51,217 bases of DNA from a virus, in the IMG/VR virus record IMGVR_UViG_3300011115_000598, positions 1 through 51,217 of that record; one strand, 5' to 3'. The notes below the pieces were generated by a model. The model did not search any database. It was given only the letters and a program-made list of their open reading frames with translations, and had not been told where the DNA came from. Made by a program: the position numbers and the translations under genes. Below are positions 17,473-24,705 of this stretch, in pieces (the first letter of the stretch is position 1; each line of letters begins with the position of its first letter).

Positions 17473-18246
17473 TTATGCTAGCTTTTTAAAAAATGGAAGA
17501 TGTTTGTTATTAAGTTCAATGTATATATTAAATAAATCGGGATATTTTTTATAAAGAACTGCTAATAATATTTGTTCATTATTTACAATTCCGCGGTCAA
17601 GATAATATTCAAATTCTTTTTTAATTATACTAGCCATAGTTTTACAAATCTCTTTACTCCCACCAAATAGAGTTCCTACAAGCATACAATTAGAATCCCA
17701 TATATAAGTCTCTATATCTGAAAACGGGTAATATAATGTATTACGGTTGCCTTGTATATTAAATTTAGTTTTATCTAATAAAGAATAATTTGCTGGCCAC
17801 TTAGTTTTAAGATTTACATCATCAAAAAATCTACTACAACCTGCATCCATCCAAAAATAATAGTCAGTATCAAAATAATTTTGTTGAATAGCTTCAGTTA
17901 ACCATTCAAATTTTGAATATTGTATAACGTTATATAAAGATAAGTTACATTCAATTCTATTTGGATCAACTATTTTAGATTTATATTCTGAATTATTTAA
18001 TATTTTTATAATTTTATCATTATACTGGTAATATGGTATTTCAGATAGTGGTTTTACAATCACATTTACGTTGTCTGTTTTATTTTCTAATACAAAATTT
18101 AAAAATTTTTGTTCAGTATAAACAACTATTGGAACATTTAATTTTAATGTTTTTGCAAATATTTTTAAATAATATTCAATAGTTCTTCCATCACCATTTT
18201 TTTCTCTTCCGATATCATATAAGGCTGTAATTACTGTAGATGTCAT
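17473..18246 (-). CDS. HtrL/WlaTC-like glycosyltransferase
   Basis: 257 residues. The N terminus TVITALYDIGRE, the ERxxCNLSLYNVIQYSKF-like middle and WMDAG at 132-136 match HtrL_YibB-type proteins found in lipopolysaccharide and lipooligosaccharide loci. The MDAG would take the DxD place in a GT-A fold. NNEQILLAVLYKKYPDLF near the C terminus is also typical. It is separated by 3-5 nt from both neighbours. Function: sugar transfer, donor unknown. Confidence 0.7.
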   Translation of the reverse strand: MTSTVITALYDIGREKNGDGRTIEYYLKIFAKTLKLNVPIVVYTEQKFLNFVLENKTDNVNVIVKPLSEIPYYQYNDKIIKILNNSEYKSKIVDPNRIECNLSLYNVIQYSKFEWLTEAIQQNYFDTDYYFWMDAGCSRFFDDVNLKTKWPANYSLLDKTKFNIQGNRNTLYYPFSDIETYIWDSNCMLVGTLFGGSKEICKTMASIIKKEFEYYLDRGIVNNEQILLAVLYKKYPDLFNIYIELNNKHLPFFKKLA

Positions 18247-18249
18247 ATC

Positions 18250-19089
18250 TTAAAAATTTCTTGTTTTTACATACTCAAGACTTGTCATGTATTTAAGCAT
18301 ATGTTTTTTTGAATTATTTTTGCTTAAAATATCACTCCATAATTTTGTATTCTGTTTGGTATTTTTATTGGTATTGAGAGAAGAATCATTTTGTTTATGA
18401 TCCATATGAAATATATTTCCAGAATCAATCCAACCTATCTTATATCCTAATAAATAAAACCTATATAATCTCTCATAATCTTCTGGACCCCAGTCAATAA
18501 AAGATTCGTTTTCACCAAATCCATTTTTATAAGATTGAGTATTAAAAAACTGCATACCACCAGCACAAACTATACTATCTAATTCAGTATCAATAAAATA
18601 CCAAAGATGTGTGGGTTTATTTTCTGAAGTATATTTTTTAATAAGATAATCCATATATTCTGTAGATTTACTTATAAGTGTATTTCTTTGCGCATCATTT
18701 AATTGGCTTGTATAATACACAGCACCTTTTGGATATGGGTATACCAGATCATATCCTTGTATCAACATATCTTTACATTTTTTCATTGTGCTTGTTGGTA
18801 TAAGCATATCACAATCATAGTTAATAACATAGGGAGTAGTTACTTCAAGTAACATATCATTAAGAAGTCGTGTTCTATGAAAGGGAGCATTTTCTTCACA
18901 TTTTTCAAAAATATATTTTACACGGGGATGGTTTGGTGGAGTTATTTTAGAAGAAAAATCTAATTCTTTAATTATAATATTACATTCATAATGATGTAAT
19001 AAAAATTCAACCGCAGTTATGATATTTTTTATTCTATCTTCAGAATCTATACGTATTGGAATGATTGCTGTTATATCTTTAGTTTCCAT
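18250..19089 (-). CDS. GT-A glycosyltransferase, tandem paralogue 1
   Basis: 279 residues. ITAIIPIRIDS at the start, VNYDCDML near residue 100 (DCD metal motif) and the C-terminal FIDWGPEDYERLYRF block, which resembles the galactosyltransferase (Glyco_transf_7C) acceptor motif with the WGxED signature. The next upstream protein is a paralogue over its whole length; a 90-nt stretch encoding GENESFIDWGPEDYERLYRF and the next residues is identical in DNA between them. Cytoplasmic; donor likely UDP-Gal or a similar sugar by family, not shown. Confidence 0.72.
   Translation of the reverse strand: METKDITAIIPIRIDSEDRIKNIITAVEFLLHHYECNIIIKELDFSSKITPPNHPRVKYIFEKCEENAPFHRTRLLNDMLLEVTTPYVINYDCDMLIPTSTMKKCKDMLIQGYDLVYPYPKGAVYYTSQLNDAQRNTLISKSTEYMDYLIKKYTSENKPTHLWYFIDTELDSIVCAGGMQFFNTQSYKNGFGENESFIDWGPEDYERLYRFYLLGYKIGWIDSGNIFHMDHKQNDSSLNTNKNTKQNTKLWSDILSKNNSKKHMLKYMTSLEYVKTRNF
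18428..18517. repeat. 90-nt direct repeat, copy 1
   Basis: Identical base for base to 19263-19352 (offset 835 nt). It lies inside the first of two tandem glycosyltransferase genes and encodes the conserved WGPED region. Flanking sequence is well diverged, with a further shared tract of about 27 nt nearby (TGCATACCACCAGCACAAA region). Confidence 0.95.
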
Positions 19090-19093
19090 AGTT

Positions 19094-19927
19094 TTATTTT
19101 TTAGTATAGGCTAATGAATTCATATATTGAAACATATCTTTTTTTGTTTTAATAATGGTTAATATATTTTTCCAATTTTCTTTATTTTGTATATTATAAT
19201 GATTAAAATCATCATTGGCTTGTGATTTTTGATGATCCATGTGAATTATATTTTCTGATTCCATCCAACCTATCTTATATCCTAATAAATAAAACCTATA
19301 TAATCTCTCATAATCTTCTGGACCCCAGTCAATAAAAGATTCGTTTTCACCATATCCCTCAATATAAGATTTTGTTTTAAAAAACTGCATACCACCAGCA
19401 CAAAATACACCATCTAATTCAGTAGATTTAAAATAATTATAGATTATTTCATTTATATTAATAGCGTATTTTTTAATAAGATAATCCATGTATTCATTAT
19501 TTGGATCATTTAATAATTTTAATCTTTGTGGATTATCTAAAAAAAATGTCATATAAATATTACCTCTTGGATATGGATATACCAAATCATACCCAGAGTT
19601 TAACATATGAATACATCGTTTCATAGTACTTTGAGGAATTAACATATCACAATCGTAATTTACAACATATTTTGTTTTTACTAAAGATAACATCTCATTT
19701 AAAATTTTAGTTCTATGAAAAAAAGACGTATCTTGAACTTTTTCAAAAATATATGTTAATCTTGAATTATTGGGTAGTTGTATTTTTTGTGTAGAATCTA
19801 CTTCTTTTAAAATAATATTACAATTATAATATTTTAATAAAAATTCAATTGTAGTATTAATATTTTTAAGTCTATCAGTAGAATCTATTCTTACTGGAAT
19901 TATTGCTGTTAAATTTTTAGTATTCAT
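19094..19927 (-). CDS. GT-A glycosyltransferase, tandem paralogue 2
   Basis: 277 residues from ATG 19927, which overlaps the stop of the GT11 gene as ATGA; an upstream TTG four codons earlier is less likely. It has LTAIIPVRIDS at the start, VNYDCDML with DCD, and FIDWGPEDYERLYRF, like the next gene. About half the residues match the paralogue, yet the catalytic block is identical even at silent positions. Likely a hexosyltransferase working on a related acceptor. Confidence 0.72.
   Translation of the reverse strand: MNTKNLTAIIPVRIDSTDRLKNINTTIEFLLKYYNCNIILKEVDSTQKIQLPNNSRLTYIFEKVQDTSFFHRTKILNEMLSLVKTKYVVNYDCDMLIPQSTMKRCIHMLNSGYDLVYPYPRGNIYMTFFLDNPQRLKLLNDPNNEYMDYLIKKYAININEIIYNYFKSTELDGVFCAGGMQFFKTKSYIEGYGENESFIDWGPEDYERLYRFYLLGYKIGWMESENIIHMDHQKSQANDDFNHYNIQNKENWKNILTIIKTKKDMFQYMNSLAYTKK
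19263..19352. repeat. 90-nt direct repeat, copy 2
   Basis: Second copy of the perfect 90-nt repeat, identical to 18428-18517. The identity stops abruptly on both sides. Confidence 0.95.
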
Positions 19928-20712
19928 ATAATAGTCCAATCCTTACAATAAATGTCGGACCAGTTTTTGGGTACAGTTGCACTGTCACCAAACCATTTTG
20001 CTGGAGCAATAGTTTGTTTAGAATTACTAAGCCATGCCCCCCACCAACTAAAAGAACTATTTGCAATTATATGATAATCACATAAAGACATTGTACACAT
20101 ATCAATGTACTTATCATTACTTTCTGTAAATACCACTTTATGTTTTATAAAATCAAAAAACTTTGTTGCTTTTTCTACGTCATCACTGAATACATAAATT
20201 AATAAATCATCTGGAAGTAATTTTAATGCTTCTTGATAATATTCAACAGAACAAACAGGATGACAATCTTGAATTTTTAAATAATCACCAAGACGCAAAT
20301 GGATAGATATTGCTCTATTTTTTGTTAGAGACCTAATATCAGTTGCTTTTTGATAAATATTTTTATTAAAAGCATATTCAATTAAAAGTTGTTCTCTATA
20401 ATCAACAAAGTATTTTTCACTTTGAAAATATCCAGAAATATCAGTATTATCTGAAATTCCAAATATTCCAGGATTATATGTAAATTGTCGTTCTTGTGCT
20501 TTATTAAGATTTCTAAGTCTGCTGCTATCTTTAGCAGATAAATTAGAAAAACATTCTGGTAAATAAAAGTTATAATACTCGTTTTCTGTTTTTAATTCAT
20601 ACGGAACACCAAAATCATATTTTCTCGTTTTAGCAATAGAATATAATGTTGCATATTGAAACATTTGATTGCCAAATCTTCCATTTGAGCCTATACTATT
20701 ATATGTAATCAT
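19924..20712 (-). CDS. Family GT11 alpha-1,2-fucosyltransferase-like
   Basis: 262 residues. All three GT11 landmarks are present: GRFGNQMFQYA at 11-21, HLRLGDY at 138-144 (the HxRRxD GDP-fucose motif with L replacing the second R), and NSSFSWWGAWL at 218-228. GT11 enzymes move fucose from GDP-fucose to the 2-hydroxyl of galactose, as in H-antigen-like structures of lipopolysaccharide. No GDP-fucose synthesis genes are visible in this window, so the donor would come from the host or elsewhere in the genome. Overlaps the GT25 gene by ATGA. Confidence 0.87.
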   Translation of the reverse strand: MITYNSIGSNGRFGNQMFQYATLYSIAKTRKYDFGVPYELKTENEYYNFYLPECFSNLSAKDSSRLRNLNKAQERQFTYNPGIFGISDNTDISGYFQSEKYFVDYREQLLIEYAFNKNIYQKATDIRSLTKNRAISIHLRLGDYLKIQDCHPVCSVEYYQEALKLLPDDLLIYVFSDDVEKATKFFDFIKHKVVFTESNDKYIDMCTMSLCDYHIIANSSFSWWGAWLSNSKQTIAPAKWFGDSATVPKNWSDIYCKDWTII

Positions 20713-21344
20713 GGAAAAATTGAATTCCTATTTTCTAAACCATGTTTAGTAATTTGTTCCCATTTATTAGCAGATTCTCTAGCATTTGCCTGATAAAAAA
20801 ATGGATTATTTGGAGTATATACATTCATATGCCCCTGTAAAGATGCTGAACCAAGATCCCATGGACGATTAAATTGATTTATAAATTGTTTAGCAGCAGA
20901 TGACATAATTTGTCTATATTTTTGTGAAATATATAAAATAGCATGTGTTGCTAGTATTCCACCAATTTTTAAATATTCTGAATTTAATTGGGCAGTCTTA
21001 TAATATACATTACCATGTGAGACTCCAAGATAAACTCCATCAGTATCATCTGGTATTTCTATAATTGGATTAAAATGTTCTGTAAATTCTGCATCATCTT
21101 CTAAAATTAATAGAGGAGTTGGATATACAAAATCATCTAAAATATCAATATGAGATTGACCACACCCTTTATAATGAGCAATTTCTTTGGGTGTTCCAAC
21201 TGGTGGATCAATAACACATGCCGATTTACGATATGTGTATTTAAATCCATGTTTAGTTAAACGTTCTTGCATATCTTCTGCATTTTTTGTTGCAGAATCT
21301 AAATTAATCCAGACTACTGGTATTTCTCGTAAATCAATAATCAT
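20709..21344 (-). CDS. Family GT25-like LPS glycosyltransferase
   Basis: 211 residues. VWINLDSATKNAEDMQERL at 11-29 matches the first GT25 strand and helix (xINLxxxxxR), GCGQSHIDIL (60-69) the conserved G-C-xxSH turn, and LLILEDDAEF at 78-87 the EDD metal motif. GT25 enzymes add galactose or similar sugars to lipopolysaccharide. First gene of the minus-strand sugar operon, with GAGG 4 nt before ATG and a sigma70-type promoter just upstream. Confidence 0.82.
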   Translation of the reverse strand: MIIDLREIPVVWINLDSATKNAEDMQERLTKHGFKYTYRKSACVIDPPVGTPKEIAHYKGCGQSHIDILDDFVYPTPLLILEDDAEFTEHFNPIIEIPDDTDGVYLGVSHGNVYYKTAQLNSEYLKIGGILATHAILYISQKYRQIMSSAAKQFINQFNRPWDLGSASLQGHMNVYTPNNPFFYQANARESANKWEQITKHGLENRNSIFP

Positions 21345-21358
21345 ATAACCTCGTGTTA

Positions 21359-21386
21359 AATATAATACAACTTATAAAGATGTCAA
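21359..21386 (-). promoter_or_regulatory. Early (sigma70-type) promoter of the sugar operon
   Basis: Minus strand: TTGACA (21381-21386), 16-nt spacer, TATATT (21359-21364). The predicted start is about 21352, giving a leader of roughly 8 nt with GAGG at its 5' end. Its -35 box forms an inverted repeat with the -35 of the divergent uvsY promoter. Confidence 0.75.
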
Positions 21387-21395
21387 GTTATTTAG

Positions 21396-21423
21396 TTGAC
21401 ATTTTCTTGACTTCTATTATAAT
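21396..21423 (+). promoter_or_regulatory. Early (sigma70-type) promoter of uvsY
   Basis: TTGACA (21396-21401), 16-nt spacer, TATAAT (21418-21423): a perfect match to the sigma70 consensus except for the short spacer. Six bases separate the -10 box from the ATG at 21430, so the predicted transcript starts at or next to the start codon. Confidence 0.8.
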
Positions 21424-21429
21424 ACAAGC

Positions 21430-21867
21430 ATGAATCTAGAAGACCTTAAACTGAATATTTCCAAAGATGCATCTGTTGACTCCTCAGAACTAGGAAATGA
21501 GGCTATTAGAACTCCTCAACTGCATAGTAAGTATCTGTGCCTCCATGCAGACTTTAAATTAATTTTATGTAAGGGTGTTAATGATCTAGCCATTCTTAAA
21601 CTGCGTAAGTGGAAAATCTTCACTGGTAAGGCGAGTCGAGAAGAACTAGAGGAATGGGGAGAAGATCCAAATGGATTAACCTTACTCAAGACCGATGTGG
21701 AAAAGTTTATAGAGGCAGATCCTAAAGTTATTGAACTAAAATTAAAAATTGCCGTCATTGAAGTTAAAGTTAAGATGGTTGAAGAATTTTTAAAAGTTCT
21801 TAATAATAGAAACTTCTCTATTAAGTCTGCTATTGATTGGTTTAAGATGACTCAGGGTATTGTCTAA
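21430..21867 (+). CDS. uvsY: UvsY-like recombination mediator
   Basis: 145 residues, same size as T4 UvsY (137). The N-terminal MNLEDLKLNISKDASVDSSEL parallels MRLEDLQEELKKDVFIDSTKL in T4; the C-terminal helix around RNFSIKSAIDWFKM parallels RGFAIKHIQDMRAF. UvsY loads the UvsX recombinase on gp32-covered single-stranded DNA. The gene lies upstream of uvsW, a neighbour it also has in T4. No Shine-Dalgarno is present, consistent with a leaderless message from the adjacent promoter. Confidence 0.85.
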   Translation: MNLEDLKLNISKDASVDSSELGNEAIRTPQLHSKYLCLHADFKLILCKGVNDLAILKLRKWKIFTGKASREELEEWGEDPNGLTLLKTDVEKFIEADPKVIELKLKIAVIEVKVKMVEEFLKVLNNRNFSIKSAIDWFKMTQGIV

Positions 21868-21873
21868 TCTTAC

Positions 21874-21881
21874 CATAAATA
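21874..21881 (+). promoter_or_regulatory. Late promoter box CATAAATA before uvsW
   Basis: CATAAATA ends 4 nt before the GTG start of uvsW. T4 uvsW is a late gene, which supports this box. No ribosome binding site lies between. Confidence 0.6.
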
Positions 21882-21885
21882 TTAA

Positions 21886-23388
21886 GTGGATGTCGAAGTT
21901 GAATCTATAGACGAAGTTCGTTACTATATAAAAACAGAAAAGGGAGTCAAACAAGAACTGAGAGATTATTTCTCGTTCATGATTCCTGGTGCTGAGTATA
22001 TGCCATTGTTTAAAAGGCGTATATGGGATGGTAAGATACGATTATTTGATATTCTATCTTCCACCCTACCAAGAGGTCTTAAATCTTACCTGAGTAAGTT
22101 TTGTAAAGACCGTAAATACACTTTAAATATTAAAGAGAGTAGGAATCCCCTATGCATAACGGAGGAGAAACTTCTGGACTTCTACGATACCCTGAAAGTT
22201 TCTGTAAAGAAACAGCGGGTCAAAATGCACCCCCACCAAAGTCAAGCAATTCTGCACGCTATCAACGCTCACAGGTGTGTAATAATATCTCCGACAGGTT
22301 CTGGAAAAAGTTTAATAATTTACGTCTTGCTCCGCTATCTACTATCCGTAATCAAATCAGACAGAAAGATTTTAGTTTTGGTTCCAACGGTGGGGCTAGT
22401 TACACAGATGGAAACAGACTTCTTTGATTACTCAAAGACAGATCCTTCTTGGCTATCACGAAAATATATTCATAAAATTAGTGCTGGGCTTGAAAAAGAT
22501 ACTAACAAACAAGTAATTGTTTCTACTTGGCAGTCTATATACAAATTACCACGAGAATGGTTTGATCAGTTTGATGCTATCTTCTTTGATGAGTGTCACC
22601 AAGCCAAAGCAGAATCAATTAACCTAATTGGTCAAAAATTAACTAAAGCTTGGTTTCGTATTGGTACTACTGGCACTCTAGATCAAACACAGGCACATCG
22701 TTTGAGCATAGAAGGTATTCTAGGACCTGCTGTACAATTCATTCAAACAAAGAGCCTAATGAACAAAGGGTTGCTTGCTACTCTTGCTGTTGACTGTATT
22801 GTATTGAAGTATACAGATCAAGAGAAGCTGGATATGAAGAAGCAAAAATATCCTGATGAAATCAAGACTATAATAAGTAACAGTAGGAGGAATGAATTTG
22901 TCAAAGAACTCGCAATTCATACCAAAGGCAATACACTCATCCTCTTCAACTATGTCGAAGGACACGGGAAACCTTTACACGCTCTCATTGAGGCAGCAGG
23001 AACGGATAAGAAAGTATATCTTATTCACGGAAAAACAGAAGGTGAAGCAAGAGAAGCCATTCGCCGCATCGTGGATACACAAACTAATGCCATCTTGGTT
23101 GCGAGTTACGGTACTACTAGTACTGGCATTAACATTGTCAACATTGATAATCTTATCCTTGCCTCTCCTACGAAATCTGTAATACGTTTACTACAGAGTA
23201 TTGGTAGAGGTTTACGAGTATCTGATAAAAAGAAAACTTTAAAAGTTTATGATATTGTTGATGACCTTTGTTATATGTCATACAAAAACCATGTTTACAA
23301 ACATTTTGAAGAACGAATCAAAATTTATAAAAAAGAAAAGTTTGATTACAGAATAATGTCAATGCCACTGCCTTCCGATGATAAATAA
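21886..23388 (+). CDS. uvsW: UvsW-like SF2 DNA/RNA-DNA helicase
   Basis: 500 residues. The N-terminal domain (DVEVESIDEVRYYI ... RRIWDGKIRLFD ... LPRGL) matches T4 UvsW, then helicase motifs: PTGSGKS at 136-142, VPTVGLVTQM (Ia), DECH at 235-238, GTTGTL (III), and QSIGRGLR (VI). UvsW unwinds R-loops and branched recombination intermediates and helps switch from origin- to recombination-dependent replication. Start is GTG at 21886: an in-frame TAA lies directly upstream and the N terminus aligns with T4. Preceded by a late box. Confidence 0.93.
   Translation: MDVEVESIDEVRYYIKTEKGVKQELRDYFSFMIPGAEYMPLFKRRIWDGKIRLFDILSSTLPRGLKSYLSKFCKDRKYTLNIKESRNPLCITEEKLLDFYDTLKVSVKKQRVKMHPHQSQAILHAINAHRCVIISPTGSGKSLIIYVLLRYLLSVIKSDRKILVLVPTVGLVTQMETDFFDYSKTDPSWLSRKYIHKISAGLEKDTNKQVIVSTWQSIYKLPREWFDQFDAIFFDECHQAKAESINLIGQKLTKAWFRIGTTGTLDQTQAHRLSIEGILGPAVQFIQTKSLMNKGLLATLAVDCIVLKYTDQEKLDMKKQKYPDEIKTIISNSRRNEFVKELAIHTKGNTLILFNYVEGHGKPLHALIEAAGTDKKVYLIHGKTEGEAREAIRRIVDTQTNAILVASYGTTSTGINIVNIDNLILASPTKSVIRLLQSIGRGLRVSDKKKTLKVYDIVDDLCYMSYKNHVYKHFEERIKIYKKEKFDYRIMSMPLPSDDK
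23380..23387 (+). promoter_or_regulatory. Candidate late box GATAAATA
   Basis: GATAAATA overlaps the last codons of uvsW and precedes a strong AGGAGG ribosome binding site at 23392-23397 for the next gene. Since it also encodes Asp-Lys-stop, a chance match is possible. Confidence 0.4.
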
Positions 23389-23403
23389 ATTAGGAGGGTT
23401 ACT

Positions 23404-24078
23404 ATGTCTGACGAAGTACAAGAAACTCCCTTTAGTGGTATTGTTAGAGTTGTTAAACTTATAAATGGCGATGAACTAATTGGATTAGTTCGTGATGCAC
23501 AATTAGATAAAATTGTAATAGCATTTCCAGCTAAAATTGATTGTGCGTTATCAAGAGATCAGAGTGGAGATCTTATTGAATATTTTAAGTTAACCAATTA
23601 CGCATCCAATTTACAACTATCAGAAATTTCACTGAATAGAACTTCTATATTGTATACAGGAGTGCCTACTGAAGATCTTTCCAAGATGTATGATGTATTT
23701 TTTCATACAATGCAAATAGACCCAAAATCTGTAATGAATAATACTAATGAAGATTTGGTAGTAGGTCCAGAAGCTGGACTTATGATGCTAAATGAACTTT
23801 TTAATAATGAAGATTTTGTAAATTTTGTCAACGATATGATAGACACCTATGAAGGTGCTGAAATTATGATAGATGTTGATGATGATGGAGAAGAAATAGA
23901 AGAATCTGAGAAACAGGAACCGTCTGTAGAGGATTTATTAGTTGAGGAGGCTCCGAAGCCACCTAAGCCTATAAAACGCCGCACAATGAATCCTGAGACT
24001 AATAAACTACCTTATAAACCAGATGGCGACCCAAATAAGGCTGAAAGTTGGCCAGATAATCCTTCAGAATACCTTTAA
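23404..24078 (+). CDS. Lsm/Sm-like domain protein with acidic, proline-rich tail
   Basis: 224 residues. SGIVRVVKLINGDELIGLVRD (11-31) has the Sm1 pattern (strand, NGxxxxGxV, strand), and a second set of strands follows through ISLNRTSILYTGVP. Sm folds bind RNA, so an Hfq-like or scaffold role is possible, but I know no characterised relative. Residues 160-190 are strongly acidic, then a Pro/Lys-rich segment (APKPPKPIKRR) and a low-complexity C terminus. Strong AGGAGG site. It converges on the gene at 24075 with a 4-nt overlap on the opposite strand. Confidence 0.6.
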   Translation: MSDEVQETPFSGIVRVVKLINGDELIGLVRDAQLDKIVIAFPAKIDCALSRDQSGDLIEYFKLTNYASNLQLSEISLNRTSILYTGVPTEDLSKMYDVFFHTMQIDPKSVMNNTNEDLVVGPEAGLMMLNELFNNEDFVNFVNDMIDTYEGAEIMIDVDDDGEEIEESEKQEPSVEDLLVEEAPKPPKPIKRRTMNPETNKLPYKPDGDPNKAESWPDNPSEYL

Positions 24079-24632
24079 CCTAAATTATTGGGTGCATCTG
24101 GGACAATTTCATAATGCGAGTACTTAAAACTACAAGATGCTTTTTGTGGTATTAAATCAGCTGAATCAGATTGAAAGTTTATACCAGATAAAGATACTGG
24201 TATAATATGTTTAAAATTTACTGCAAATAAAATGCTATTGCATACCTGGTTAGATCCTGTTGAAAATTTTGTTAATGGATCGTAAATATACAAACTAGAT
24301 TTAAAATGCCAATCTTGATAGTCAAGATTGTATTGAGTATCATTTGCAATATTTGAAATATTACGTATCCAAGAATATAAACTTTTCCAATTTGTAAGAT
24401 CAGAATCAACAATAAACTCAATACTTAAGGCATCAAAATTAACTCCCATTGTTGGAATTGGAATTGTTGTACCCAGTGTAGTTGGTTGATTTTGTTCGTT
24501 TATTTTTATACCAGGAATATTGGCTTTCTGACACATCAATTCCATTTGGTTTGTACCACGTCCAAATACCAATTTAAATTGATTATTATAAAGAATATTA
24601 ATATTATTTGAGCAGGATGAAGTACTTGACAT
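24075..24632 (-). CDS. gp19/tail-tube-like virion structural protein
   Basis: 185 residues. The pattern NNQFKLVFGRGT...CQKANIPGI...PTTLGTTIPIPTMGVNFDALSIEFIVDSDLTNWKSLYSWI is one I associate with marine T4-like structural proteins of the tail-tube superfamily: a strand, then IPG, a beta hairpin and a W-x-x-L-Y-x-W helix. It lies just after the capsid gene's terminator, with a GATAAATA late box 5 nt before its ATG, so it is a separate late unit. Exact virion position is unknown. Confidence 0.55.
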   Translation of the reverse strand: MSSTSSCSNNINILYNNQFKLVFGRGTNQMELMCQKANIPGIKINEQNQPTTLGTTIPIPTMGVNFDALSIEFIVDSDLTNWKSLYSWIRNISNIANDTQYNLDYQDWHFKSSLYIYDPLTKFSTGSNQVCNSILFAVNFKHIIPVSLSGINFQSDSADLIPQKASCSFKYSHYEIVPDAPNNLG

Positions 24633-24637
24633 AAAAA

Positions 24638-24645
24638 TATTTATC
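24638..24645 (-). promoter_or_regulatory. Late promoter box GATAAATA
   Basis: Minus strand, 5 nt before the ATG at 24632, placed between the capsid terminator and this gene. No Shine-Dalgarno fits between. Confidence 0.65.
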
Positions 24646-24652
24646 CAAAAAG

Positions 24653-24682
24653 AAAGACCTCCCCATTTCTGGGGAGGTCTTT
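24653..24682 (-). terminator. Intrinsic terminator of the capsid gene
   Basis: Perfect 13-bp inverted repeat: AAAGACCTCCCCA (24653-24665), 4-nt loop, TGGGGAGGTCTTT (24670-24682). On the minus strand it is followed by CTTTTTGG, a T-rich end 24 nt after the gp23 stop. It would also work on the plus strand. Confidence 0.92.
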
Positions 24683-24705
24683 GTGTTTTATTACATAGTC
24701 ACTTT

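Noticed and set aside
22152-22427. Overlapping 91-codon frame inside uvsW
   Set aside because: It lies wholly within the helicase core, has no ribosome binding site and no sensible domain.
23994-24078. Frameshift or fusion between the Lsm-like gene and the gene at 24075
   Set aside because: The two genes are on opposite strands and only overlap at their 3' ends.
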